A stretch of 64,000 nt of DNA from Salinilacustrithrix sp003476595 (GTDB lineage Bacteria > Actinomycetota > Acidimicrobiia > Acidimicrobiales > Salinilacustritrichaceae): the NCBI GenBank assembly GCA_963972525.1, contig CAXAUZ010000002.1:186001-250000 (forward strand). Reading direction: 5' to 3'. Position 1 is the stretch's first letter, and every line of letters starts with the position of its first letter. Below are positions 36,241 through 44,704 of this stretch, in pieces. The notes under the pieces are model-generated. The model saw only the letters and a program-made list of their open reading frames with translations. It had not been told where the DNA came from and made no database searches. A program made the translations under genes and the position numbers.

Positions 36241-36858
36241 GTGGCTGGCACACCGACGAGCACGACGAGCACCGGCGACCGGATCCTCGCCGCTGCCCTG
36301 CGCTCGTTCGGGTCGACCGGCATCGACGGCACGTCCCTCGACGCGCTGGCCCGGGACCTCGGCGTCACCAAGCAGGCGATCCTCTACTGGTACCCGTCGA
36401 AGGAGGCGCTGCTCGACGCGGTGATCGACTTCAGCGCGGTGGAGCTCCAGCGCCGCTTCGCCCGTGCCATCCAGACGCGGGCCGGGGAGACGAGCACCGG
36501 CTTCGAGCGCGTCGAGGCCGTGGTGCACGCCGCGTTCCGGCTGGCGGCTCGCCACCCGGCGATGCTCGGCCTGATGCGCGAGGTCAACCGCATCGGTCCG
36601 CCGACCTCGACCCGGCTGACGGCGTCCGTCACCCCGCTGCTCACCGCCGCGGCGGCCTGGCTCGGGGACGAGATGGATGCCGGGCGCCTGCGCCGCCACG
36701 ACCCCAAGCTGCTGGTGCTGATGGCGTACTCGTCGGTGACCGGCCTGGCCACGGAGGTCGAGGTGCTCCGGGCCCTGGGGGAGGAGCCCACGCTGGCCTC
36801 CCTCGTGCGCCGGCGCGACCAGCTGGTGGACCTGCTGCGCGACGCCCTGGTGCCCTGA
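36241..36858 (+). CDS. TetR/AcrR-family regulator of the divergent lipid operon
   Basis: A 205-residue TetR repressor. The helix-turn-helix at residues 15-60 contains TSLDALARDLGVTKQAILYW, followed by an all-helical ligand domain. It starts with GTG directly after the palindrome at 36227-36240. It is predicted to repress its own gene and the five-gene leftward operon beginning at 36216. The ligand may be a fatty acyl-CoA or related lipid, by analogy with TetR proteins next to lipid genes, but nothing in the sequence fixes it. Confidence 0.88.
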   Translation: MAGTPTSTTSTGDRILAAALRSFGSTGIDGTSLDALARDLGVTKQAILYWYPSKEALLDAVIDFSAVELQRRFARAIQTRAGETSTGFERVEAVVHAAFRLAARHPAMLGLMREVNRIGPPTSTRLTASVTPLLTAAAAWLGDEMDAGRLRRHDPKLLVLMAYSSVTGLATEVEVLRALGEEPTLASLVRRRDQLVDLLRDALVP

Positions 36859-36903
36859 ACGAGAACCGGGAACCGATCGGGCGGGTCGAAGCGTCAGAAC
36901 GCC

Positions 36904-37824
36904 ATGCGCCTTCACCGGATCCTCGCCGCAACGCTCGTCCTGATCCTCGTCGTCGCCGGCTGCTCCGCCGGGCAGGACGACGACGCGTCCACCGCGTCCG
37001 ACAGCACCGACGACAGCGGCGAGATGGCCGCGGGCGGCGACGGCGACGATGTCGCGTCCGACGGCGCCAGCACGGGTGGTGGTCGGGTGGCCGACGTCGC
37101 GCAGGTCGACCTGGAGGCCGTGCCGATCGCGGCGGTGGACCGCAAGATCATCTACACCGGCACCGTCACCTCGGTGGTCGAGGACGTGGCGGCCGCCGTG
37201 CGGGAGGTCCGGGACGCGGCGACGGTGGAGGGCGGCTACGTGTTCGCCCAGGACCTCGGGCCGGGCCAGGGGCGGGTGGTGCTGAAGGTGCCGGTCGACC
37301 GCTTCGACGCCGTGTTCGACGCGGTGGTGGCCGTCGGCGAGGTCGAGGCCCAGCACATCGAGGCCGAGGACGTGTCCGAGCGCTTCGTCGACCTCGAGAG
37401 CCGCCAGGCCACCCTCGCCACGAGCATCGACCGCATCCGGGGCTTCCTCGCCCAGACGACGAACGTCGACGAGATCAGCCGGCTCGAGTCCGAGCTGACC
37501 AACCGGGAGGCCGAGCACGACGTCATCGCCGGCCAGCTGCGGGTGCTCCGTGACCGCACGAGCTACGGCACGATCACCGCCGACCTGCGCCTCCAGGACC
37601 CCGACGCCGCCCTCCTGGCCGAGGGGGAGGGGTCCGAGGGCGGCCCGCCCGGGTTCGGCGAGGGGCTGTCGGCCGGCTGGGACGCGGTGACCACGGCCGC
37701 GGCGGCCGCGGCGACGGTGCTCGGGTTCGTCCTGCCCTTCGCCCCGGTCCTGCTGCTGGCCGGCGTGCTCACGTGGTGGTGGGCGCGGCGTCGGCCGGCG
37801 ACGGCGCCGCCGGCTGAGGCGTGA
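36904..37824 (+). CDS. DUF4349 domain lipoprotein
   Basis: A 306-residue membrane-attached protein. The signal peptide ends in the lipobox LVVAGC (Cys about 20). A low-complexity Asp/Ser/Gly linker precedes the DUF4349 domain (about 80-225), which has a central coiled coil (ERFVDLESRQATLATSIDRI) and the start KIIYTGTVTSVVEDVAAAV. A C-terminal membrane helix (VLGFVLPFAPVLLLAGVL) follows. Function is unknown. The last 56 nt overlap the 3' end of the convergent MFS gene. Confidence 0.88.
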   Translation: MRLHRILAATLVLILVVAGCSAGQDDDASTASDSTDDSGEMAAGGDGDDVASDGASTGGGRVADVAQVDLEAVPIAAVDRKIIYTGTVTSVVEDVAAAVREVRDAATVEGGYVFAQDLGPGQGRVVLKVPVDRFDAVFDAVVAVGEVEAQHIEAEDVSERFVDLESRQATLATSIDRIRGFLAQTTNVDEISRLESELTNREAEHDVIAGQLRVLRDRTSYGTITADLRLQDPDAALLAEGEGSEGGPPGFGEGLSAGWDAVTTAAAAAATVLGFVLPFAPVLLLAGVLTWWWARRRPATAPPAEA

Positions 37825-39238
37825 CCGCATCGGCCCGGGCCTGGCGCCCGTCGATGCGGGCCGTGGCCGCCACCGCGACGAGGCCGAGCCCGAACGCAAC
37901 GAGGTAGGCGACGCCGAAGGACTCCGGGGTCGGGTCGCCGGCGTACACGGCGGTGAGCACGGCGATGCCGGACGCGTTGCCGACGAGGCGGACCATGCGC
38001 TGGGTGGCCGACGCGATGCCGAGGTCGGCCTCGTCGACGGAGTTGGCCAGCACCGCGCCGAGGGACGGTCGGGCGATGCCGTTGCCCAGGCCCTGGGTGA
38101 GCAGCGCCGCCCCGATCATCCAGACCGCCTCCGTTGCTGCGCCGACGGCGAACACCGCCATCGCCGCGGCGAGGATGCTGTTGCCGAGCAGCGCGCCGCT
38201 GCGCTCGCCGATGCGGGACCCGATCTGGCCACCGACCGGTGAGGACAGGCTGTAGCTGAGCGGGCGGATGAGCAGGAGCAGCGCGATGCCCGACGTGGAC
38301 CATCCGAAGATGCCGCTCATGAGGAACGGCGTCATCACGAAGCCGCCCATGTAGGTCGCCCCGGCGAAGGACTGGGCGATGAGCGTGGCCGAGAAGTTCC
38401 GTCGCCCGAGCAGCTCGAGGGGCAGCAGCGGGTGCTCGACCCGCCGTTCGATGGCCACGAACGCGGCGACGGCGATCGGGGTGACGACGAGGCCGGCGAC
38501 CACCGCGGGGTGCGCCCAGCCCCAGTCGGCGCTCTGGTTGAGCGCCAGCATCAGGCCGCCTGCGCCGAAGCCGATGCTGGTGGCACCGCCGATGTCGAAC
38601 CTCGCCCCGGCGTGCGCCGGTGGCGTCTCCTCCAGCACGAGCATGGCCACGACGACCGGGATCACGGCGAGCCCGGCCTGCACGGCGAAGACCACCCGCC
38701 AGCCCACGGCGTCGACGAGGGGCCCGCCGACGGCCAGGCCGATGGCGGGGGAGCCGGCAGCGACGAGGGACCACCAGCCCATCGCCTTCACCCGCTCCTC
38801 GGCGGGGAACGCCCGCATGATCAGCGCCATCGACGTGGGCTGGGTGGCCGAGCCGATGACCTGGGTGATGGTCCGCAGGCCGATGAGGGCCAGGGCGCTC
38901 CACGCGAACGCGGTGACCCCGGCGACCAGGGTGGCGAGCGTGAACCCGGCGAGGAAGACCTTGCGCTGGCCGCGCAGGTCGCCCATCTTGCCGAGCACCG
39001 GCAGCGCCACGGCCGAGGCCAGCATCGGCGCCGAGATGACCCAGGTGAGCAGGGCGTCGCTCTTGCCGAACTCGTCGGCGATGTCAGGCAGCGCGACCGT
39101 GAGGATCGTCACCGGGAACGTGGTGGCGAACATGCCGACCAGCGCGGTGATCAGCACCCAGCGCCGGTACGTCCCCCGCTCGCGCAGGCGGGTGACCAGA
39201 CGCTGTCCGGTGAGACCGGCGGGATCGTCCCTGGCCAC
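37769..39238 (-). CDS. MFS transporter, DHA2-like drug/solute exporter
   Basis: A 489-residue permease with about 14 hydrophobic segments, the size of the DHA2 drug-proton antiporter family. The first helix segment is WVLITALVGMFATTFPVTI, the loop 2-3 signature is GKMGDLRGQRKVFLAG, and the helix-5 type motif MGWWSLVAAGSPAIGLAVGG is present. The cytosolic tail is Ala/Pro-rich. It starts with GTG. The substrate cannot be predicted. Its last 56 nt overlap the convergent DUF4349 gene. Confidence 0.85.
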   Translation of the reverse strand: MARDDPAGLTGQRLVTRLRERGTYRRWVLITALVGMFATTFPVTILTVALPDIADEFGKSDALLTWVISAPMLASAVALPVLGKMGDLRGQRKVFLAGFTLATLVAGVTAFAWSALALIGLRTITQVIGSATQPTSMALIMRAFPAEERVKAMGWWSLVAAGSPAIGLAVGGPLVDAVGWRVVFAVQAGLAVIPVVVAMLVLEETPPAHAGARFDIGGATSIGFGAGGLMLALNQSADWGWAHPAVVAGLVVTPIAVAAFVAIERRVEHPLLPLELLGRRNFSATLIAQSFAGATYMGGFVMTPFLMSGIFGWSTSGIALLLLIRPLSYSLSSPVGGQIGSRIGERSGALLGNSILAAAMAVFAVGAATEAVWMIGAALLTQGLGNGIARPSLGAVLANSVDEADLGIASATQRMVRLVGNASGIAVLTAVYAGDPTPESFGVAYLVAFGLGLVAVAATARIDGRQARADAVTPQPAAPSPADAAPTTT

Positions 39239-39256
39239 CCGGCGCAGGTTAGGAGG

Positions 39257-39694
39257 TCAGGTCTTGCCGTCCGGGGGCTTGACCCGGCCGAGGACGATGC
39301 CCCGGATCGCGTCGGCGGGCACCCGGCCGTGGTGGCGGCTGTCGGTGGAGAGCTCGCGCTGGTCGCCGACGGCCACCCAGCCGGGCCCGGCCGCGACCCG
39401 GTCGTCGCCGTCCTCCCAGGGCTCCCCGGGCTCGGCGACCAGGCGCTTGACGCCGATGAGGTCGTGCTCCCAGGGCAGCGCGATCACCGCGATCCGGCTG
39501 CGTCGAGGGCGGAGGAACCGACCCAGGATCGAGTCGGCGCGCACGGAGATGACGGTGTCCCGGGGCCGCAGCGCGGGCACCATCGACTCGCCGCGCACGA
39601 GGTGGCGCTCCAGCGAGGAGGCGGCCACGACGCCGACCGCGACCCCCGTGGCGGCGCCGATCAGCGCCGCTAGGGTCCGGGCACGAGTGTCCAT
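39257..39694 (-). CDS. sodX: Nickel-type superoxide dismutase maturation protease
   Basis: A 145-residue S26-family peptidase. One N-terminal helix (LAALIGAATGVAVGVVAAS) is followed by catalytic Ser37 in RGESMVPALRPRD and Lys83 in IGVKRLVAEPGE. Small S26 peptidases directly beside sodN trim the propeptide so that the His of the mature nickel hook becomes the N-terminus. Here the gene is divergent from sodN by 28 nt, which fixes the assignment. The ATG at 39694 is preferred because longer in-frame starts run into sodN. Confidence 0.88.
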   Translation of the reverse strand: MDTRARTLAALIGAATGVAVGVVAASSLERHLVRGESMVPALRPRDTVISVRADSILGRFLRPRRSRIAVIALPWEHDLIGVKRLVAEPGEPWEDGDDRVAAGPGWVAVGDQRELSTDSRHHGRVPADAIRGIVLGRVKPPDGKT

Positions 39695-39722
39695 CCTCAC
39701 CACTGACCCCCAAGGAGCTCCC

Positions 39723-40136
39723 ATGAGCATTGTGTCCCGACTGCTCTCCGTCGCCGACCTCGACGATGCTGCCACGGCAGACGCCCACTGCGACCTGATG
39801 TGCGGTGTGTACAACCCCGCGCAGGCCCGCATCGAGGCCGAGTCCGTCCTCGAGACGATGAAGAAGTACAACGCGTCGGACGACGACTACTTCAAGACCC
39901 GCTGCATCATCATCAAGGAGCAGCGCGCCCAGCTCGCCAAGGAGCACCTGTGGGTGCTGTGGACCGACTACTTCAAGCCGCCCCACGTCGAGCAGTTCCC
40001 CCAGCTCCACGACCTGTTCTGGCGGGCCACCAAGGCTGCCGGTGACGCCAAGAAGAGCAACGACGAGGCTGACGCCCAGAAGCTGCTCGACCTCGTCGAC
40101 GAGATCGCCGAGATCTTCGCCGAGACCAAGAAGTAG
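39723..40136 (+). CDS. sodN: Superoxide dismutase, nickel type
   Basis: A 137-residue NiSOD precursor that dismutes superoxide. A 21-residue propeptide precedes the nickel hook, which begins at His22: HCDLMCGVYNPAQARIEAES. The mature ligands His1, Cys2 and Cys6 are present, as are Asp3 and Tyr9. Position 5, normally Pro, is Met here. The remainder is the four-helix bundle (DDYFKTRCIIIKEQRAQLAK). ATG 39723 has a strong AAGGAG site 5-6 nt upstream. The maturation protease gene lies divergently next door. Confidence 0.95.
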   Translation: MSIVSRLLSVADLDDAATADAHCDLMCGVYNPAQARIEAESVLETMKKYNASDDDYFKTRCIIIKEQRAQLAKEHLWVLWTDYFKPPHVEQFPQLHDLFWRATKAAGDAKKSNDEADAQKLLDLVDEIAEIFAETKK

Positions 40137-40151
40137 GACGGGACGGGGCGC

Positions 40152-41243
40152 TCAGCGCTCCGACTCGAAGCTCGAGCGACGCTCGTGGCGCTCCAGTGCG
40201 AGCGCCACGAGCTCATCGAGCAGGCGGCCGTAGCTGAGGCCGCTCGCCTCCCACAGCTTGGGGTACTGGGAGATGGGGGTGAACCCGGGGATCGTGTTGA
40301 CCTCGTTCACGAGGGGTCCACGACCGTCCTCCTCCCAGAAGAAGTCGACCCGCGCCATGCCCTCGCACCGCAGGGCGGCGAAGGTCCGCAGGGCGATCTC
40401 GCGGAGCTCGTCGCTCATGGGCGCCGAGATCGGTGCGGGGATCAGCAGCTCGGCGCCGTCCTCGTACTTGTCGGCGTAGTCGTAGAAGTCGGCACCCGGC
40501 CGCACCTCGCCGATCACGGAGGCGCGCGGCGTCAGGTTGCCGAGCACGCCGCACTCGAGCTCGCGGCCGACGATGTTCTCCTCGAACACGAGCCACTCGT
40601 CGAAGCGGGACGCTTCGGCCACCGCGGCGGCCAGGTCCTCGGCCTGGTGCACCTTGGAGATGCCGATCGAGGAGCCCATGTTCGCCGGCTTCACGAACAT
40701 CGGGAAGCCGAGCCGGTCGGCGGCGAGGGCGAGCAGGTCGTCGTCGACCTCGTGGCGGCGGGCCGACATCCACGCGCCCTGGGGGATGTCGTGGGCCGAG
40801 AGCAGCTCCTTGGCCGCCACCTTGTCCATGGACACCGATGAGCTGAGGACGCCGCTGCCGACGTAGGGCACGCCGGCCATCTCGAGCAGGCCCTGGATGG
40901 TGCCGTCCTCACCGAAGGGACCGTGCAGCAGCGGGAGGACCACCACGGGGATGTCTGCGCCACCGGGTGCGGCCGGCTGGGGCTGCATGGTCGGGATCGG
41001 CTCGACAGCGGTCCCGGTGGCCTCGAGGCGATCCGGGAGGCTGCCGGCGCCGGCGTGCAGGGCGGCGATGGCGTCGTCAGCGCGGAGCCACGAACCGTCG
41101 CGCGCGATGCCCACCGGGACCGGTTCGTAGCGGTCGAGGTCGAGCGCCCGCAGCACGTGGGCCGCCGTGGTGCAGCTCACCTCGTGCTCGGCCGAACGTC
41201 CCCCGAAGAGCACGACGAGCCGGACGCGGTCGGGGAGGGCCAT
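40152..41243 (-). CDS. ddl: D-alanine--D-alanine ligase
   Basis: ATP-grasp enzyme joining two D-Ala for the peptidoglycan stem peptide. At 363 residues it is normal length. The family marks are VVLFGGRSAEHEVSC at the N-terminus, HGPFGEDGTIQGLLE (about 107), the ATP-site KPANMGSSIGISK (about 172), and the metal-binding EVNTIPGFTPISQYPKLWE near the C-terminus. ATG 41243 is 40 bp from the divergent murF start; MurF uses its product, so the shared gap probably co-regulates both. Confidence 0.95.
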   Translation of the reverse strand: MALPDRVRLVVLFGGRSAEHEVSCTTAAHVLRALDLDRYEPVPVGIARDGSWLRADDAIAALHAGAGSLPDRLEATGTAVEPIPTMQPQPAAPGGADIPVVVLPLLHGPFGEDGTIQGLLEMAGVPYVGSGVLSSSVSMDKVAAKELLSAHDIPQGAWMSARRHEVDDDLLALAADRLGFPMFVKPANMGSSIGISKVHQAEDLAAAVAEASRFDEWLVFEENIVGRELECGVLGNLTPRASVIGEVRPGADFYDYADKYEDGAELLIPAPISAPMSDELREIALRTFAALRCEGMARVDFFWEEDGRGPLVNEVNTIPGFTPISQYPKLWEASGLSYGRLLDELVALALERHERRSSFESER

Positions 41244-41283
41244 GGCGCGGGAGTGTAGGGAGCCGGCTGTCAGAATCCGGGGT

Positions 41284-42591
41284 GTGGAGCTCACCATCGA
41301 CGAGGTCGCCGCCGCCGTCCGTGGGGAGGTGGTCGGGCCCCCCACGACGATCTCGGGCGCGTGCATCGATTCGCGCCTGGCCGGGGAGGGCCAGCTGTTC
41401 GTGCCGCTCGTGGCCGAACGTGACGGCCACGACTTCATCCCGGCCGCCCTCGAGGCCGGCTCGCCGGCGTACCTGACGAGCCGTGCGCCGCTGGAGGGGA
41501 CGACGGCGGTCCTGGTCGACGACACGATGCGGGCGCTGACCCGCCTGGGATCGGTGGCTCGGGACCGCCTCCCCGAGGCCGTCACCGGCATCACCGGCTC
41601 GGTGGGGAAGACGTCGGTGAAGGACCTGCTCGCCGCCGCCCTGGCCACCACGTACCCGACCGCGGCCAGCGAGAAGAGCTTCAACAACGAGATCGGCGTG
41701 CCGCTCACGCTGGTCAACGCGCCGGACGGCACCGAGCGGGTCGTGCTCGAGATGGGCGCCCGGGGCATCGGCCACATCCGCACGCTGTGCGACGTCGCCC
41801 GCCCGACGGTCGCGATCGTGACGATGGTGGCCGAGGTCCACACCTCCGAGTACGAGCACGGCCTCGACGACGTGGCCCGGGCCAAGGGCGAGCTGGTCGA
41901 GGCGATCCCCGTCGACGGCCACGTCATCCTCAACGGCAGCGATGCCCGGGTGCGGGCCATGGCGTCGCGGACCGACGCCCGGGTGCTCACCTACGGCGTG
42001 TCCGGCGACGTGGTGGCCCAGCGCGTCGACGTGGACGAGCACCTCCGGCCCCGGTTCCGGCTGTCGTCGCCGTGGGGCACGGTGGACGTGCAGCTGGCCG
42101 TCCACGGCGTGCACCAGGTGGGCAACGCCCTCGCCGCCGCCGCAGCCGCCCTCGTGCAGGACGTCCCGCTGGAGGCGGTGGCGGAAGGCCTCGGGTCGGC
42201 GGCGCTGTCGCCGTGGCGGATGGAGCTGGGTCACGCCGCGTCGGGCGCCACGGTGCTCAACGACGCCTACAACTCGAACCCCACGGCCCTGGCCGCGGCA
42301 TTGCACTCGCTGGCCGCCCTCGATGCCGGCCGGCGCGTCGCGGTGCTCGGCGTCATGGCCGAGCTGGGCGACGGCAGCGACGAGCGCCACGCTGAGATGG
42401 GGGAACTGGCCGAGGACCTCGGCATCGACGTCGTCAGCGTCGACTGCCCGGCCTACGGCGTCGGCACCAACGTGCCCACGGTGGAGGCAGCGGTCGACGC
42501 GCTCGGCCCCCTCGGCCCCGACGACGCGGTGCTCGTCAAGGCCAGCCGCTCCGCCGGCCTCGAACGGGTCGCCGCCCTGCTCCTCGGGTGA
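41284..42591 (+). CDS. murF: UDP-N-acetylmuramoyl-tripeptide--D-alanyl-D-alanine ligase
   Basis: Adds D-Ala-D-Ala to UDP-MurNAc-tripeptide, the last cytosolic step of the muropeptide. At 435 residues it has the usual three Mur ligase domains. The ATP loop GITGSVGKTSVKD is at about 102, FNNEIGVPLTL and LEMGARGIGHI are in the central domain, and VLNDAYNSNPTALAAAL is at the C-terminal domain junction. GTG 41284 begins the uridine-binding domain (VELTIDEVAAAVRG). It is divergent from ddl, which supplies its substrate. The stop codon overlaps the first base of an intergenic 9-mer repeat at 42591. Confidence 0.95.
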   Translation: MELTIDEVAAAVRGEVVGPPTTISGACIDSRLAGEGQLFVPLVAERDGHDFIPAALEAGSPAYLTSRAPLEGTTAVLVDDTMRALTRLGSVARDRLPEAVTGITGSVGKTSVKDLLAAALATTYPTAASEKSFNNEIGVPLTLVNAPDGTERVVLEMGARGIGHIRTLCDVARPTVAIVTMVAEVHTSEYEHGLDDVARAKGELVEAIPVDGHVILNGSDARVRAMASRTDARVLTYGVSGDVVAQRVDVDEHLRPRFRLSSPWGTVDVQLAVHGVHQVGNALAAAAAALVQDVPLEAVAEGLGSAALSPWRMELGHAASGATVLNDAYNSNPTALAAALHSLAALDAGRRVAVLGVMAELGDGSDERHAEMGELAEDLGIDVVSVDCPAYGVGTNVPTVEAAVDALGPLGPDDAVLVKASRSAGLERVAALLLG

Positions 42592-42599
42592 ACTGGCAG
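42591..42599. repeat. Short intergenic motif AACTGGCAG at the murF/DUF554 junction
   Basis: One copy starts on the last base of the murF stop codon, in the 24-bp gap between convergent genes. The reverse complement lies beyond the other end of the DUF554 gene at 43430-43438, so the gene is flanked by the motif in inverted orientation. Confidence 0.45.
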
Positions 42600-42615
42600 C
42601 GGCTGCGGAACGAGG

Positions 42616-43392
42616 TCAGCTCGCGAAGAGGGCCACCAGCACGGGTGCGATGACGAGGGCGGGCAGGAAGGAACCGACCTTGACCTTCTTGAGGTCGAGC
42701 AGCCGCAGGCCGATGCCGAGGATCATCACGCCGCCGGTGGCCTCGAGCTCGGCCACCATGCGGTCGTCGAGCAGCGAGTCGCCGAGGGTGGCCCCGAGCA
42801 GGGTGATGGCGCCCTGGAGCACGGCGATGCTGAGGGCGCTGAAGCCCACGCCCCACCCGTAGACCGCGGCGAAGGGGACGGAGACGATCCCGTCCAACGT
42901 CGCCTTCACGATCAGCAGCTCGCTGTCCCCGCTGATGCCGTCCTGCAGCGAGCCCACGATCATCATCGCCCCGATGCCGAACGTGAGGCTGGCGATCAGG
43001 AAGCCGTCGACGAAGGACCGCTCGGTCGTCCCGTCACCGTGCGCTTCCAGGTCGACGGCGAGCTCGTCGGGATCCCGCTCGACGTAGCTGCCGATGGCCG
43101 GCTCCGATGCGTCCCCCTCGACCAGCCGGCGGAGGCGCTCGCCCAGGGCCTCCAGCCGGTCCTCGATGCGGATGAGCTCGCCGAGCACGCCGCCGGCGAC
43201 GATGGCGACCACCGGGAACACGGCGTTGCGCGTCTCGAGGAAGCTGGCGATGCCGACGCCCAGCACGATGAGGCCGATGCCGTCGAGGACCGTCGAGCGG
43301 ACCCGCTCGGGCATGCGCCCGTGCAGCAGCACGCCGACGCCGGTGCCGGCCAGCACCGTGATCACGTTGACGATGGTTCCGAGACCGCGCAC
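42616..43392 (-). CDS. DUF554 family membrane protein
   Basis: A 258-residue integral membrane protein of the DUF554 (YdfK-like) family with about six to seven hydrophobic segments: GLGTIVNVITVLAGTGVGVL at the start, SFVDGFLIASLTFGIGAMMI in the middle and GSFLPALVIAPVLVALF at the end. It carries the family phrase VGSLQDGISGD. An acidic cytosolic insert (ERDPDELAVDLEAHGDG) lies between helices 3 and 4. The function is unknown; transport is presumed. The GTG start at 43392 gives the family-typical N-terminus. Confidence 0.88.
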   Translation of the reverse strand: MRGLGTIVNVITVLAGTGVGVLLHGRMPERVRSTVLDGIGLIVLGVGIASFLETRNAVFPVVAIVAGGVLGELIRIEDRLEALGERLRRLVEGDASEPAIGSYVERDPDELAVDLEAHGDGTTERSFVDGFLIASLTFGIGAMMIVGSLQDGISGDSELLIVKATLDGIVSVPFAAVYGWGVGFSALSIAVLQGAITLLGATLGDSLLDDRMVAELEATGGVMILGIGLRLLDLKKVKVGSFLPALVIAPVLVALFAS

Positions 43393-43429
43393 CCGCCGAA
43401 CGTAGCGACGCGCCGACGCGACGCCAGCA

Positions 43430-43438
43430 CTGCCAGTT
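43430..43438. repeat. Short intergenic motif CTGCCAGTT upstream of DUF554
   Basis: Together with its flanks GCA and T the copy matches 2798-2810 closely (GCACTGCCAGTTT in both). It lies in the 56-bp gap between the DUF554 start and the stop of the upstream amidohydrolase gene. Confidence 0.45.
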
Positions 43439-43448
43439 TCCCGAGGTG

Positions 43449-44672
43449 TCAGGAGGCGGCGGCGAGAGTGCTCGGCAGGCCGTGGCCCATGAGCTCGACG
43501 AAGTTGCGGCGGTAGAAGCGGTCGCGGTGGTCGTCGGAGACGCCGGCGGCGTCGAGGCTGGCCTCGAAGCGCTCGACCGGGCGCCGGCCGCCCTCGACGT
43601 GGGGGAAGTCGGTGCTGAACAGCACGGTCTCGGGCCCGGCCTGCTCGATGATCCAGCCGACGTCCTCGGTGGGGTACGGCGTGAACCGCATCTGGCGGGA
43701 CACGTACTCCGACGGGCGCAGCGACAGCTGCTGGAGGCGCTCCTCGTGGCGGTGGAACGCGTCGAAGGCCGACTCCATCTGGCGCATCCAGCCCGGCACC
43801 CAGATCGCGCCCTGCTCGATGACGCCGACGCGCAGGTCCGGGAACCGCTCGAACACGCCGTCGAAGAGCATCGTGGCCAGCGTCTGGGCGGGCGGGCCGG
43901 GGATGCCCATGTAGTCGACGCAGCGGAAGTTCTCGTCGCCGCCGTGGAAGTCCGGCGGGATCGGCAGCCCGTTCTGGAAGTACATCGAGTCGATCAGCTC
44001 GCCGGTGCCGCCGACGTGGAACACGATCGGGATGCCGGCCTCCTGGGCCCGGGCCCACACCGGATCGAGCGAGCGGTGGCTGGGGGAGTGGGTGGCCGGG
44101 CAGCCCGACGGGATCAGCAGCGCCGCTGCGCCGAGGTGGACCGCCTCGTCGGCCATGGCCGCGGCCCGGTCGAAGTCGGCGAGGGGGACGTACATCGTGG
44201 ACAGGAGGCGCTCGTCGACCGAGCAGAACTCGGCCATGCCCCGGTTGTGGGCCCGTGCGGTGCCGTAGGCCATCTCGAGATCCCCGCTGTGCTCCCAGGC
44301 GAACAGCCGGGAGTTGTGGAACGTGTTGAACACGAGCTGGCTCTGCACGCCGATGAGGTCGAGGGCGCGGACCCGGTCCTCGGCGATGAAGGAGCCGGTG
44401 GCGGCGAAGTTCTTGCGCAGCATGATCTCGTGCGCCTCCTCGGCCCGGTACTCCTCGGACGCGTGCTTGGCGGCGAGGCGGTCGAACGCGGCGGTGAGGT
44501 CGGCGAGCTGTTCCTCCACGTCGCCGGTCTGGCGCAGCTCGTTGCCGCTCGTCAGGGGGAGGGGCTCGATGCGGTCGCGGATGGCCGGGTCGGCGTGGTC
44601 GCGCAGCCAGGTCGGCGTCTCCATGATGTGGGCGTCCGCGTCGTGGACGACCCGATCGGTGATGTATGGCAT
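43449..44672 (-). CDS. Amidohydrolase family protein (metal-dependent TIM barrel)
   Basis: A 407-residue amidohydrolase_2 family protein. The N-terminal metal motif is HDADAHIMETPTWL (DxH form). IPIVFHVGGTGELID supplies a barrel His, RVGVIEQGAIWVPGWM the next strand, and TVLFSTDFPHVEGGRRP the terminal Asp metal ligand. Proteins of this type in actinomycetes hydrolyse or decarboxylate ring or lactone compounds; the substrate is unknown. ATG 44672 follows no clear Shine-Dalgarno element. It lies 32 nt downstream of an MFS transporter gene on the same strand and may share its transcript. Confidence 0.85.
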   Translation of the reverse strand: MPYITDRVVHDADAHIMETPTWLRDHADPAIRDRIEPLPLTSGNELRQTGDVEEQLADLTAAFDRLAAKHASEEYRAEEAHEIMLRKNFAATGSFIAEDRVRALDLIGVQSQLVFNTFHNSRLFAWEHSGDLEMAYGTARAHNRGMAEFCSVDERLLSTMYVPLADFDRAAAMADEAVHLGAAALLIPSGCPATHSPSHRSLDPVWARAQEAGIPIVFHVGGTGELIDSMYFQNGLPIPPDFHGGDENFRCVDYMGIPGPPAQTLATMLFDGVFERFPDLRVGVIEQGAIWVPGWMRQMESAFDAFHRHEERLQQLSLRPSEYVSRQMRFTPYPTEDVGWIIEQAGPETVLFSTDFPHVEGGRRPVERFEASLDAAGVSDDHRDRFYRRNFVELMGHGLPSTLAAAS

Positions 44673-44704
44673 GTGAGCCCCCCGGATCCCCCAGATCGGA
44701 TGTG

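Noticed and set aside
36217..37899. Upstream in-frame extension of the acyl-CoA reductase gene to 37899
   Set aside because: It would run antisense through the TetR and DUF4349 lipoprotein genes. The reductase begins naturally at GTG 36216 beside the operator palindrome.
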